64,000 nt of DNA, taken from positions 62,001-126,000 of the forward strand of contig NZ_PVUE01000010.1 in NCBI RefSeq assembly GCF_003003235.1, read 5' to 3'. Source of the stretch: Antricoccus suffuscus (GTDB lineage: Bacteria > Actinomycetota > Actinomycetes > Mycobacteriales > Antricoccaceae). Each line of letters opens with the position of its first letter. Position 1 is the first letter of the stretch. The position numbers were made by a program, and so were the translations under genes. Shown here in pieces: positions 47,046 through 55,412 of the stretch. Below the pieces are notes generated by a model. That model was not told where the DNA came from. It did not search any database and saw only the letters and a list, made by a program, of their open reading frames with translations.

Positions 47046-47681
47046 GTGGGCGATCACGACCACGGACATGACCATGATCACGAGGCTGGCAGCGAGCTGT
47101 CCGATATGGATGTCAAGGCCCGCGCACTAGAAAGTTTGCTAGTGCAGAAGGGATATGTCGATCCCGAGGCGCTGGACCAGATCATCGAACGATACGAGAC
47201 CCAGGTCGGTCCGCATAACGGGGCGCGAGTCGTCGCTCGGGCGTGGAGCGATCCGGACTACCTCGACTGGCTGCGTCGGGACGCGACCGCGGCGATCGCC
47301 TCGATGGACTACACGGGCCGCCAGGGCGAACACATCGTGGCGGTGGAGAACACCCCCGAGGTGCACAACATGGTGGTGTGCACTTTGTGTAGTTGCTATC
47401 CGTGGCCCGTGCTCGGCCTGCCACCGGTCTGGTACAAAAGCGCCCCATATCGCTCGAAGGTGGTGCGTGACCCGCGTGGTGTGCTTACTGACTTCGGGGT
47501 GAGCGTGCCGGACTCGACGACCTTTCGAGTCTGGGACTCCACGGCCGAGGTTCGCTACCTCGTCATTCCGATGCGACCCGGTGGCACCGACGGCCTGAGC
47601 GAGGAGCAACTGGCTGACTTGGTGACTCGCGACTCGATGATCGGCACCGGGCTCGCGCGCACACCGGAGGCGGTGGCATAG
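47046..47681 (+). CDS. nthA: Nitrile hydratase alpha subunit, cobalt type
   Basis: Hydrates nitriles to amides. The metal-binding motif is [10 protein letters not shown] (Cys112, Cys115, Cys117); Thr in the C-T-L-C-S-C form marks the Co(III) type, with two cysteines expected to be oxidised. [18 protein letters not shown] and RYLVIPMRP complete the alpha signature. The first 13 residues are unusual: [12 protein letters not shown], a His/Asp-rich run that could bind cobalt. GTG start at 47046 follows GCGAGG by 8 nt. The beta gene starts at the next base after the stop. 211 aa is normal. Confidence 0.94.
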   Translation: MGDHDHGHDHDHEAGSELSDMDVKARALESLLVQKGYVDPEALDQIIERYETQVGPHNGARVVARAWSDPDYLDWLRRDATAAIASMDYTGRQGEHIVAVENTPEVHNMVVCTLCSCYPWPVLGLPPVWYKSAPYRSKVVRDPRGVLTDFGVSVPDSTTFRVWDSTAEVRYLVIPMRPGGTDGLSEEQLADLVTRDSMIGTGLARTPEAVA

Positions 47682-48368
47682 ATGAATGGGCCACACGACA
47701 TGGGCGGCATGCAGTGCTACGGCCCGGTCACACCCGAGCTAGACGAGCCAGCTTTCCATGCAGACTGGGAAAGGCGAGTCCTTGCCTATACGCTCGCGGT
47801 TGGTGCGCTCGGTCAATGGAACATCGACCAAAGCCGATCGTCACGCGAGTCGTTACCGCCGGTGACATATCTGACCAGCAGCTACTACGAGATCTGGCGG
47901 CGTGCCTTAGAAAATTACCTCGTGTTGCGCGGAATGGTGACCGAAGAAGAGCTACGCACCGGTCAGGCAAAGACCGAGCGGGCCAACGTCCCGGCCGCCG
48001 TCGCATGGGAGAAGCTCGAGGCCGGGTTCGATGCCGGATCGCCGTACAACCGCTCTGAGCGCGCCGCGGCGCGCTTTAGCGTCGGGGATCGGGTTCACAC
48101 CCGCATGATCAACCCCGCCGGACACACCCGGCTGCCGCGCTACGCACGTAATCAGGTTGGCACCGTCGAGCGAGTGCACGGATCGTTTGTCTTTCCCGAT
48201 CGCAATGCTGCGACGCTGAGCGGTGAGATTGATAAGACTCCCGAATGGCTCTATACCGTCGTATTCGACGGTCGCGATGTTTGGGGTGCGGACACCGCTG
48301 ACCACCTAATGGTCAGCGTCGATGCGTGGGAGCCCTATCTCGAACCAGCACAGGAGCTTGTGGCGTGA
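47682..48368 (+). CDS. nthB: Nitrile hydratase beta subunit
   Basis: 228 aa with the typical opening MNGPHDMGGMQCYGPV, the helical EPAFHADWERRVLAYTLAVGA segment and a C-terminal SH3-like barrel (VGDRVHTRMINPAGHTRLPRYARNQVGTVERVHG). Beta-subunit arginines that contact the oxidised cysteine ligands are expected in such proteins. It abuts nthA (TAG then ATG) and overlaps the activator by 4 nt. Confidence 0.94.
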   Translation: MNGPHDMGGMQCYGPVTPELDEPAFHADWERRVLAYTLAVGALGQWNIDQSRSSRESLPPVTYLTSSYYEIWRRALENYLVLRGMVTEEELRTGQAKTERANVPAAVAWEKLEAGFDAGSPYNRSERAAARFSVGDRVHTRMINPAGHTRLPRYARNQVGTVERVHGSFVFPDRNAATLSGEIDKTPEWLYTVVFDGRDVWGADTADHLMVSVDAWEPYLEPAQELVA

Positions 48369-48745
48369 ACGCATCGAGCACGTTGGATGAAATCGCTCGT
48401 AGTTGTGGCGACGGTTTTCCGCAGCCGCCCGCCGCGACGGACGAACAGGTTTTCGGCGCGCCCTGGCAGGCGCAGGTCTTCGCCATGACCGTCTCGTTAC
48501 ACGAACGCGGTGAGTTCACGTGGACCGAGTGGGCGCAAGCGCTGTCGGCACGGATCGCCCAGGCACGTGCCGCGGGAGATCCGGACGACGGTACGACGTA
48601 CTACGAACGCTGGGCCGAGGCGCTCGAGGACGTCATCGTGGGCAGGTCGATCGGCAGCGCCGCGGAGCTCACCGACCTGCAGACCCGATGGCGGGCCGCG
48701 GCCGCGCGAACGCCGCACGGCACGCCAATCGTGTTGGGCGACTGA
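48365..48745 (+). CDS. Nitrile hydratase accessory protein (cobalt-type activator)
   Basis: A 126-residue homologue of the beta-subunit N-terminal half. It contains the family pattern FGAPWQAQVFAMTVSLHERGEFTWTEWAQALSARI and YYERWAEALEDVIV. In cobalt nitrile hydratases such proteins carry the alpha subunit during cobalt insertion by self-subunit swapping. The start is GTG 48365, overlapping nthB by 4 nt. Its stop TGA shares a base with the next start (TGATG), coupling it to the threonine aldolase. Confidence 0.9.
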   Translation: MNASSTLDEIARSCGDGFPQPPAATDEQVFGAPWQAQVFAMTVSLHERGEFTWTEWAQALSARIAQARAAGDPDDGTTYYERWAEALEDVIVGRSIGSAAELTDLQTRWRAAAARTPHGTPIVLGD

Positions 48746-49749
48746 TGGCCCGCACCGTCGAACTACGCAGCGATACGTTCACCAAACCCACCGACGAGAT
48801 GCGCGCCGCGATGGCGCAGGCGGACGTCGGAGATGACGTCTGGGGCACCGATCCGACGGTCGCAGCGCTGCAGGAGAAGTGCGCGAGTCTGTTCGGGTTC
48901 GAAGACGCGCTGTACGTGGTGTCTGGCACGATGAGCAACCAGCTCGCGCTGCGGTTGTTGGTGGCTCCGGGGCAGGAGTTGCTGTGTCACGAAGACGCGC
49001 ACATCGTGATGTACGAACGCGGGGCGGCCGCCGTACACGGACAGATCAGTACCCGCACGTGGACCTCTCCCGCGCCGGAAGACGATCTCGACTGGATCGA
49101 GACGATGATCCGTGCAGACGGCTTCCACGCCGTGCCGACCGCCGCGATCGAAATCGAGAACACCCATACCGCGCGCGGCGGGATGGTTACGCCGGTCGAC
49201 TCATTGCGGGCGATCCGCACGATGACCACGGTCAACGGCGTACGGGTGCACTGTGACGGCGCCCGGATCTGGAACGCGCACGTCGCGTCCGGTCTTGAGC
49301 TCAGCGAATGCGGCAGCCTCTTCGACACGATGTCGGTCTGCCTGAGCAAGGGGCTCGGCGCGCCGATCGGCTCAGTTTTGCTCGGCACCCGCGACCAAAT
49401 GGACGAGGCGCGTGAGATGCGCGCCCGACTGGGAGGTGGCTGGCGCCAGGCCGGGATCCTGGCCGCGGCCGGAATCTACGCGATCGACAACCACATCGAC
49501 CGGCTCGCCGATGATCATCGTCATGCGCAACGGCTCGCATCCGCGGCCGGCACGCCGCCCGGACGCACTCAGACCAATATTGTGCTGTTCGAGGTGCCGG
49601 ATGCATTGCACTTCGTCGATGAGGCGGCCGCCGAAGGAGTGCTGTGCAGCGCGGTCGCGCCCAGCACGGTGCGGCTGGTGACACACCTGGGCGTGACCGA
49701 GGAGGACGTCGACTACGCCTGCGAGATCCTTCAGAAACTCACCGACTAG
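48745..49749 (+). CDS. ltaE: Low-specificity L-threonine aldolase
   Basis: PLP enzyme splitting L-threonine to glycine and acetaldehyde. Seen: VELRSDTFTKPTDEMRAAMAQADVGDDVWGTDPTV, HEDAHIVMYERGA, VHCDGARIWNAHVASG (the PLP Asp), and the lysine loop SVCLSKGLGAPIGSVL. 334 aa, as usual. It starts at ATG 48745, in TGATG overlap with the nitrile hydratase activator, so it is probably the last gene of that operon. It converges on the kinase. Confidence 0.93.
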   Translation: MARTVELRSDTFTKPTDEMRAAMAQADVGDDVWGTDPTVAALQEKCASLFGFEDALYVVSGTMSNQLALRLLVAPGQELLCHEDAHIVMYERGAAAVHGQISTRTWTSPAPEDDLDWIETMIRADGFHAVPTAAIEIENTHTARGGMVTPVDSLRAIRTMTTVNGVRVHCDGARIWNAHVASGLELSECGSLFDTMSVCLSKGLGAPIGSVLLGTRDQMDEAREMRARLGGGWRQAGILAAAGIYAIDNHIDRLADDHRHAQRLASAAGTPPGRTQTNIVLFEVPDALHFVDEAAAEGVLCSAVAPSTVRLVTHLGVTEEDVDYACEILQKLTD

Positions 49750-49770
49750 GCCGCCGGGCGCATCGGGCGG

Positions 49771-51783
49771 CTAGACGACGGAGATGGTGACCGTCGAGCC
49801 GCGCTTGGCCTTCGCGCCACCGGACGGGTCTTGTTTGGCCACCAGATCGAGCGAAATAAAGACGGTCGTTTTCTGAACGGCGAACCCGGCCGCCTGCAGG
49901 GTTTCGGTCGCCTTAGCCGACGTCATGCCAATAACGCTGGGCACCGCAACCAGGTCTTGGCCTTTGGAGACGTAGATCGTGACCGGTGCACCGGGCTGGG
50001 TCTGCGCGCCGGCGACCGGATCGGTGCGTGTCACCATGCCCGCCGGCACGGTGTCCGAGAACTCCTGAGTATCGCTCACCGTCGGCACGAAACCGAGACC
50101 TGTGAGGGCCTTGGTCGCCTCGTCCGGGGTCTTGCCGGTGACGTCGACGATCGGGATGGGCGACTTGCCGAGGCTCGTGATCACGGTGAGCGTGCTGCCC
50201 GGTTTCATCTCGGTGCCCGGCGGCGGGTCGAAGTTGGACACCGTGCCGGCGGGATGCGTGTCGTCGTACTGTTTGTCCTGCACGATCGTGATGCGGCCGC
50301 CGAACTCGGCTTTGAGCTGCGCGACGACATCGTCCGGCGACTTGCCGAGCAGGTCGCTTGACGTTGTGTATCGTTCGGGTCCCTTGGACAGCACGACCTT
50401 GACGTCGGACCCGCGCACTAGCCGGGTGCCCGACTTGGGTTGCACGGTGAGTACGCCGCCCTCGGCCACGCTCTCACTGAACTGCGAATCCTGCAGGTCC
50501 AACGTGACCCCGGCGTCCTGCGCGATTGCGCTGACCTGTTTGCTGCTGGTCGCCTTGGCGAAGTCGGGCACCTTGGTCCAGCGGCCGTACTGGAACCACC
50601 AGAAGGCGCCACCAGCCAGGAGAAGTACGACGGCGAGGATCGAAACTGCCACGAACATCCGTCGTCGTCGACGCCGCACGGGGCGGCCATCGGCATTCGC
50701 CGGAGCATCCCGGCTGGGAGGAGCGGCGACGGTGGCCGGCAGCGCTGCTGAACCGACCGGCAAAACCTCGGAACCGATGAGCGCCGTATGCCCGGGACCG
50801 TGCGTGCCCGGCGCGGTGTCGGTCAGGTCCGCATCCTCGGTGGGTGCCCCCGCGGCGTCGAAGATCGGCCCGGTGAGCGCCTCCGGCACCGGTGGCGTCG
50901 GCATCGGAGTGTCCTCGAAACCGAGCAGAAGCCGGGCCCGGCGTACCTGCGCCAGCATCTGCTGGGCATCCACCGGCCGCTTGAGCGGGTCCCGATTGGT
51001 CGCCTCGATGACAAGGTCGTCGACCTCCCCGGGCAGGTCGGGGACCTCTTCCGACGGCGGCGGTACGTCGTCATTGACGTGCCGGTAGGCGACCGAGACG
51101 GCGTTGTCGCCGACATACGGCGGGCGCCCGGTCAACAGCTCGTACAGGAGCACACCGACCGCGTACACGTCGCTGCGGGCATCGGCGTAGCCGCGCACGA
51201 CCTGCTCCGGCGAGAGGTAGGCGATCGTGCCGAAAACGGCGCCGCCCATCCCGCTGTGGGTGGTGTGGGCGCTCTCGGCAACGGCGCGAGCCAGCCCGAA
51301 ATCAGCGACCAACAGCCGCCCTTCGTCATCGATGAGGATGTTTTCGGGCTTGATGTCGCGATGTACGAGTCCCTCGCGATGCGCTGCGCCCAGACCGGTC
51401 AGTAAAGCCTCGACAACGGTGAGGGCTTCGGCGGGCTTGAGCGTCCCGTGGGCTCGCAGTATCTCGCGAAGGGTGCCGCCTCGGACCAGTTCCATCACCA
51501 GGAAGACCGCGTTGTGGGTTTGATCGGTGCCTTGGTCATGAATAGTCACGACGTTGGGGTGCCAGATGCGTGCGGCCGCGCGTGCCTCGCGGGTAAAGCG
51601 GTGGATGAAGGCCGGGTCTCCCGCGAGGTCGGCGTTCATGATCTTGATGGCGACAGCACGATCGAGGCGGTCGTCATGGCCGATATAGACCTTGGACATG
51701 CCGCCAGTGGCTAGTCGGCGGAGCACCCGATAACGGCCATCGAGTACCACGCCGACCATCGGATCGGACGTGGTCGCGCTCAC
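49771..51783 (-). CDS. pknL: Membrane Ser/Thr protein kinase with PASTA repeats (PknL/PknB type)
   Basis: A 670-aa receptor kinase. The kinase domain (~15-275) is complete: glycine loop RRLATGGMSKVY, Lys47 in AVAIK, HRDIKPEN with catalytic Asp143, DFG at 161-163, and an activation loop with TTHSGMGGAVFGT. A Pro/Ala linker, a basic RRRRRR stretch, a single membrane span (~385-405) and four PASTA domains follow, which bind peptidoglycan fragments in related kinases. The M. tuberculosis gene at this position (PknL) lacks PASTA. It is divergent from the Rv2175c-like gene. Start GTG 51783. Confidence 0.95.
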   Translation of the reverse strand: MSATTSDPMVGVVLDGRYRVLRRLATGGMSKVYIGHDDRLDRAVAIKIMNADLAGDPAFIHRFTREARAAARIWHPNVVTIHDQGTDQTHNAVFLVMELVRGGTLREILRAHGTLKPAEALTVVEALLTGLGAAHREGLVHRDIKPENILIDDEGRLLVADFGLARAVAESAHTTHSGMGGAVFGTIAYLSPEQVVRGYADARSDVYAVGVLLYELLTGRPPYVGDNAVSVAYRHVNDDVPPPSEEVPDLPGEVDDLVIEATNRDPLKRPVDAQQMLAQVRRARLLLGFEDTPMPTPPVPEALTGPIFDAAGAPTEDADLTDTAPGTHGPGHTALIGSEVLPVGSAALPATVAAPPSRDAPANADGRPVRRRRRRMFVAVSILAVVLLLAGGAFWWFQYGRWTKVPDFAKATSSKQVSAIAQDAGVTLDLQDSQFSESVAEGGVLTVQPKSGTRLVRGSDVKVVLSKGPERYTTSSDLLGKSPDDVVAQLKAEFGGRITIVQDKQYDDTHPAGTVSNFDPPPGTEMKPGSTLTVITSLGKSPIPIVDVTGKTPDEATKALTGLGFVPTVSDTQEFSDTVPAGMVTRTDPVAGAQTQPGAPVTIYVSKGQDLVAVPSVIGMTSAKATETLQAAGFAVQKTTVFISLDLVAKQDPSGGAKAKRGSTVTISVV

Positions 51784-51914
51784 GGGTCATATGGTACGGA
51801 AATTGACGGGCTATTGACCGTATCCCGCGCCGGTGTAGCCGATCCGGCGGAAACGCGGCGTCGGTCACATGGCACCCTGGACACTGACTCGCTCGACGAC
51901 CGAACCTGGACCTG

Positions 51915-52304
51915 ATGAACTCCGACACCGTGGCTTCCACGCCCGATACACCCGATACGCCCGAAACTCCGACACCCGAAACGCGCTGGCTGACCACGGC
52001 CGAGGCGGCCGACGCACTCGGCGTCCAGCCCGCGCAAATCAAGCGGATGCTCAAGGACGGTGAGCTGCTTGCGGTGACCGTCGATGCGGTGCGCAAGATC
52101 CCCGCCGACCTCATCGTGGACGGCGTGGTCTCGCGCTATCTTCCGGGCATCATCACCTCGTTGCGTGATGGCGGGTACGACGACGACGAAGCGGTTCGCT
52201 GGTTGCTGCAGCCGGACGAGTCACTCGGTGGCAACGCCGCGCTCGGATTGCATAAGTTCTTGCACCGTGAGGTCTCCCGCCGGGCGCAGGCCCTGGCCTT
52301 CTAA
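51915..52304 (+). CDS. DNA-binding protein of the Rv2175c family with Thr-Pro-rich tail
   Basis: 129 aa. A helix-turn-helix (WLTTAEAADALGVQPAQIKRMLKDGELLAV) is followed by a conserved C-terminal domain (VSRYLPGIITSLRDGGYDDDEAVRWLL). The first ~24 residues are a string of Thr-Pro pairs (TPDTPDTPETPTPET). In mycobacteria Rv2175c is a known substrate of PknL, phosphorylated on a threonine in its N-terminal tail. The divergent kinase here keeps that pairing. The lycopene cyclase genes follow 13 nt later. Confidence 0.9.
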   Translation: MNSDTVASTPDTPDTPETPTPETRWLTTAEAADALGVQPAQIKRMLKDGELLAVTVDAVRKIPADLIVDGVVSRYLPGIITSLRDGGYDDDEAVRWLLQPDESLGGNAALGLHKFLHREVSRRAQALAF

Positions 52305-52317
52305 CGCGACCGCCAGC

Positions 52318-52635
52318 GTGGGTCACTGGACGTACACCGTCATCCTGATCGCCACCCTGGCCGCGGCCGCGTGGTTGCAGGCGCTGCCCGGCGTACACGT
52401 CCTCAACCGGCCGCGCCGACTTGGCCTGGCGTTGCTGCCGGGCCTGCTGTTCGTGGCGTGGGACATCCTTGCCGCCGAGGCGCATTGGTGGGCGTTCTCC
52501 GCGCGCTACACATTCGGCGCCCGGCTCTTTGGACTGCCGCTCGAGGAGCTCGCGTTCTTCCTCGTCGTACCGGTATGCGCCGTCCTCGGCTATGAGGCGG
52601 TCCGGGTGACGCTGCCGCGGGTCGGCAGACAATGA
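52318..52635 (+). CDS. crtYc: Lycopene cyclase subunit CrtYc
   Basis: A ~105-residue membrane protein with the heterodimeric lycopene cyclase domain: LNRPRRLGLALLPGLLFVAWDILAAEAHWWAFS and LFGLPLEELAFFLVVP (conserved PxEE). Two or three spans are predicted. The GTG start (52318) is chosen by position after the previous stop; the ribosome site is poor. It overlaps crtYd by 4 nt. The pair cyclises lycopene ends to beta-type rings in other Actinobacteria. Confidence 0.85.
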   Translation: MGHWTYTVILIATLAAAAWLQALPGVHVLNRPRRLGLALLPGLLFVAWDILAAEAHWWAFSARYTFGARLFGLPLEELAFFLVVPVCAVLGYEAVRVTLPRVGRQ

Positions 52636-52928
52636 TCTACACCGTCGGGTCAGTCGTGGCGATCCTGGTGGCGCTCACCGTAGACAGGTGGCTGACCCGC
52701 GAACGGCTGGTGGCTACCAGAGTCTTCTGGATCGCGTACGCGATCATCTTTGCCTTTCAACTGCTCATGAACGGACTGCTGACCGGCATTCCCGTGGTGA
52801 CGTACGACGAATCGGTGATCTGGGGTCCGCGACTGGCGTTCGCACCGATCGAAGATCTCGGCTTCGGATTTGGTCTGGTGCTGTTGGTCCTTACGACGTG
52901 GTCGCGGCTGGGCCGGGTCGATCGCTGA
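52632..52928 (+). CDS. crtYd: Lycopene cyclase subunit CrtYd
   Basis: 98 residues with the second-subunit pattern: [58 protein letters not shown] (PIEDLGF matches the PxExxxF family site). Three spans. It overlaps crtYc and its 3' end overlaps the convergent sigma-factor gene by 38 nt. Confidence 0.87.
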   Translation: MIYTVGSVVAILVALTVDRWLTRERLVATRVFWIAYAIIFAFQLLMNGLLTGIPVVTYDESVIWGPRLAFAPIEDLGFGFGLVLLVLTTWSRLGRVDR

Positions 52929-54138
52929 GGGTGGCGCGGCGGCCTTTCAGAAACTGCCGTTCCGTTGCGTTGTCCGCCAGCGCGATCGCATCGGCGTACG
53001 CCGACCGCGCCTCGGCGTACCGGCCCAGTCGGCGCAGCAGGTCGGCACGGGTCGCGTGGTACAGATGCATCCGGCCGAGGTCGAGTCCGTCGACAATTTG
53101 TAGCGCCGCCGCCGGCCCATCGATTTCGGCCACCGCGATCGCGCGGTTGAGTGCCACAACCGGGCCCGGGGCAATTCCCATGAGCTGGTCATACAGCATG
53201 ACGATCTGAGACCAGTCGGTCGATTCGGCTGTCGGGCTGTCGCTGTGTACGGCGTTGATAGCGGCCTGGATCTGGTAGGGCCCAGGCATTCCGCGGCGGA
53301 GGCAGGATCTGACGAGAGTCTGGCCCTCGTCGATGAGGGTGCGGTCCCACCTGCTGCGGTCTTGGTCGGCAAGCAGCACCATCGCGCCGGCTGGGTCGGT
53401 GCGAGCGGTGCGCCGGGAATGGGCGAGCAGCATCAGCGCGAGTAGGCCTTTGGCCTCCGGCTCGTCCGGCATGAGTTCGGTGAGCAGCCGGCCAAGACGG
53501 ATTGCCTCGGTGCACAGTTCGCCTCGGTCGAGCAAGTCGCCGGAGCTGGCGGTGTAACCCTCGTTGAAGATGAGATAGACAACGGCGAGAACCGATCCGA
53601 GCCGCCCTGGGAGGTCGGCGTCTCGCGGGATCTGGTACGGAATTTTTGCATCCCGGATCTTGCCCTTCGCGCGAACGATTCGCTGGGCCATCGTCGCCTC
53701 GGAGACGACGAAGGCGTGTGCGATCTGCGCGGTCGTCAGCCCGCCGAGCAGTCGCAGCGTGAGCGCGACCTGCGCGGTCGGCCCGAGCGATGGATGCGCA
53801 CAGGTGAACATCAGGCGCAGCCGATCGTCGTACACGGCGCCCTCCTCAGATGCCTGGTCGTCGGTCTGCGTGCGCAGCAGCGACGCCTCCGTATGGCGTG
53901 CCGTGCGGGTCGACTCACGTCTGAGGCGGTCGATGGCGCGGTTGCGCGCGGTGGTAATGATCCAGCCGGCAGGGCGCGGCGGTATCCCGGAGTCCGGCCA
54001 GCGTTGTACGGCGGTCGCGAACGCATCCTGCACCGCCTCCTCCGCAAGGTCGATATCGCCGAGGAATCGGACGAGGACCGATACCGCGCGGGCGTATTCC
54101 TCCCGGAAGATCCGCTCGATGTCCGACGTGGCTGTCAT
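52891..54138 (-). CDS. ECF42-type sigma factor with C-terminal TPR-like domain
   Basis: A 415-aa sigma factor. Region 2 ([34 protein letters not shown]) and region 4 ([33 protein letters not shown]) are clear; the first ~175 residues are the ECF core. The ~240-residue extension resembles TPR-like helices ([51 protein letters not shown]). Such long ECFs paired with DGPF/YCII genes are the ECF42 group. There is no anti-sigma gene nearby. It starts 8 nt after the YCII gene. Confidence 0.9.
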   Translation of the reverse strand: MTATSDIERIFREEYARAVSVLVRFLGDIDLAEEAVQDAFATAVQRWPDSGIPPRPAGWIITTARNRAIDRLRRESTRTARHTEASLLRTQTDDQASEEGAVYDDRLRLMFTCAHPSLGPTAQVALTLRLLGGLTTAQIAHAFVVSEATMAQRIVRAKGKIRDAKIPYQIPRDADLPGRLGSVLAVVYLIFNEGYTASSGDLLDRGELCTEAIRLGRLLTELMPDEPEAKGLLALMLLAHSRRTARTDPAGAMVLLADQDRSRWDRTLIDEGQTLVRSCLRRGMPGPYQIQAAINAVHSDSPTAESTDWSQIVMLYDQLMGIAPGPVVALNRAIAVAEIDGPAAALQIVDGLDLGRMHLYHATRADLLRRLGRYAEARSAYADAIALADNATERQFLKGRRATLSDRPGPAATTS

Positions 54139-54146
54139 TGCCGAGA

Positions 54147-54494
54147 TCAGCTCTCAGTCATGAACGGCCGCACCTCGATCGGAAGGGTCGTAGCGTGCGC
54201 GCACTTGCGGCCCCAGGACAGGGCTTCGTCGAGATCGGCCGCCTTGATGATGCTCAGCCCGCCGAGGTACTCCTTAGCCTCGGCAAATGGGCCGTCGGTC
54301 ATCACGATCTCCCCGGACTGCTCGCGCAGTACGGTCGCCGTACTCTGCGAGTTGAGGCCATCGGAAAACACCCACGCCCCGGCGGCCTTGAGCTCTTCGT
54401 GCAGCGACTCGACGTCGCGCATGATCTTCTCCAGAGCCTCAGGCTCGGGCGTGGTCCCCTCGGGCTGGTAGACGCTGAGCAGGTAGTGCTTCAT
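54147..54494 (-). CDS. YCII/DGPF-domain protein, partner of ECF42
   Basis: A 115-residue small protein with the motif [29 protein letters not shown], the DGPF signature. ATG 54494 is set by GGAGG 7 nt upstream. DGPF proteins are the conserved neighbours and proposed regulon of ECF42 sigma factors. Their biochemical role is not established. It sits between crtB (42 nt upstream) and the sigma factor. Confidence 0.9.
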   Translation of the reverse strand: MKHYLLSVYQPEGTTPEPEALEKIMRDVESLHEELKAAGAWVFSDGLNSQSTATVLREQSGEIVMTDGPFAEAKEYLGGLSIIKAADLDEALSWGRKCAHATTLPIEVRPFMTES

Positions 54495-54536
54495 CGCGGT
54501 GCCTCCTTGCTTCATTCGTACTCGGATTCTTACCGC

Positions 54537-54565
54537 TTATACGAACGACATCGCGTGTTTCGACA
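54537..54565 (-). promoter_or_regulatory. Candidate ECF42-dependent promoter inside the end of crtB
   Basis: On the minus strand TGTCGA (54565-54560), a 16-nt spacer, then CGTATAA (54543-54537). I recall TGTCGA as the -35 reported for ECF42 targets. The site is made of the last ten codons of crtB, and a transcript would start ~35 nt before the DGPF gene. Confidence 0.5.
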
Positions 54566-55412
54566 GGGTCTGTGCAACGGTTTTGAGCTTTTTCACTCTG
54601 GGGACGGTGTGCCGGACACCGATCACGGCGTAGTCGGCGCGTTCGATCTCGTCGAGAATTCCCCGATAGAGCTCGAAAGCAATCCGGATGCATGGCTGCC
54701 CGGCGCGGCGTAGCAGCGCGATCCCTGGCTCTGCCTCGTCGTAGAGTCTGTGCGCCCGGCGCGTCGCGGACGCGATGACATTGCGCAGCTCGCGCGAGTC
54801 GCCCACGCCCGGTTCGATCCCTTGTGCGACGAACTCCGATCGCGGGAGATAGACGCGGCCGCGTTGCCGGTCCTCGTCGTAGTCCCGGCAGAAGTTGGTC
54901 AGTTGAAATGCCTCGCCGAGCGCGGTCGCACAGTGCAGCGCATGCTCTCGGTCGTTCTGTACGCCGATGACCTGCGCCATCTGGAGTCCAATGACGCTTG
55001 CCGATCCCCATGTATACCGCGAAAGACGCTCCCAATCGGCGTATCGCGTGACCGTGAGGTCTTGGCGCATCGCGTCGAGGAAGTCATAGGTGAGTTGCGG
55101 GTCGATGCCGGCACGGCGGACCGTGTCAGCAGTGGCGGCGAACACCGGATGCGTCGTACTGCCTTGTCGTATTGCCTCGCGCCACATCGTGACGATGCGA
55201 TCGAGCCGGTCCACCGGCGGCGCGTTTGCGATCGGCACGTCGACGATGTCGTCTATATAGCGGGCGAACCCGTAGAGCGCATGGACGGCGTACCGCTCGC
55301 GGCGTGGCAACAGCTGGGTGGCCAGGTAGTAGCTGCGGCCGTGCCGGGCATGAAGCCGTCGGCACAGCTCGTAGGACTCGGCGAGGTCTCGGTTCGAGAG
55401 CAGTGCGGTCAT
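54537..55412 (-). CDS. crtB: Phytoene synthase
   Basis: Condenses two geranylgeranyl diphosphates to phytoene. The aspartate-rich sites are YGFARYIDDIVDVP and FQLTNFCRDYDEDRQRGRVYLP, with YTWGSASVIG between them. 291 aa is slightly short but complete. It overlaps crtI by 4 nt. The last codons double as a likely ECF42 promoter. Confidence 0.93.
   Translation of the reverse strand: MTALLSNRDLAESYELCRRLHARHGRSYYLATQLLPRRERYAVHALYGFARYIDDIVDVPIANAPPVDRLDRIVTMWREAIRQGSTTHPVFAATADTVRRAGIDPQLTYDFLDAMRQDLTVTRYADWERLSRYTWGSASVIGLQMAQVIGVQNDREHALHCATALGEAFQLTNFCRDYDEDRQRGRVYLPRSEFVAQGIEPGVGDSRELRNVIASATRRAHRLYDEAEPGIALLRRAGQPCIRIAFELYRGILDEIERADYAVIGVRHTVPRVKKLKTVAQTLSKHAMSFV

Noticed and set aside
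47046-48745. Thiocyanate hydrolase instead of nitrile hydratase
   Set aside because: The gene order alpha-beta-activator and two-subunit form fit nitrile hydratase; thiocyanate hydrolase has three catalytic-type subunits with a split beta. Not formally excluded.
54802-54830. tRNA-like T-loop string (GGTTCGATCC)
   Set aside because: It lies in the crtB coding sequence with no acceptor stem or anticodon arm around it.
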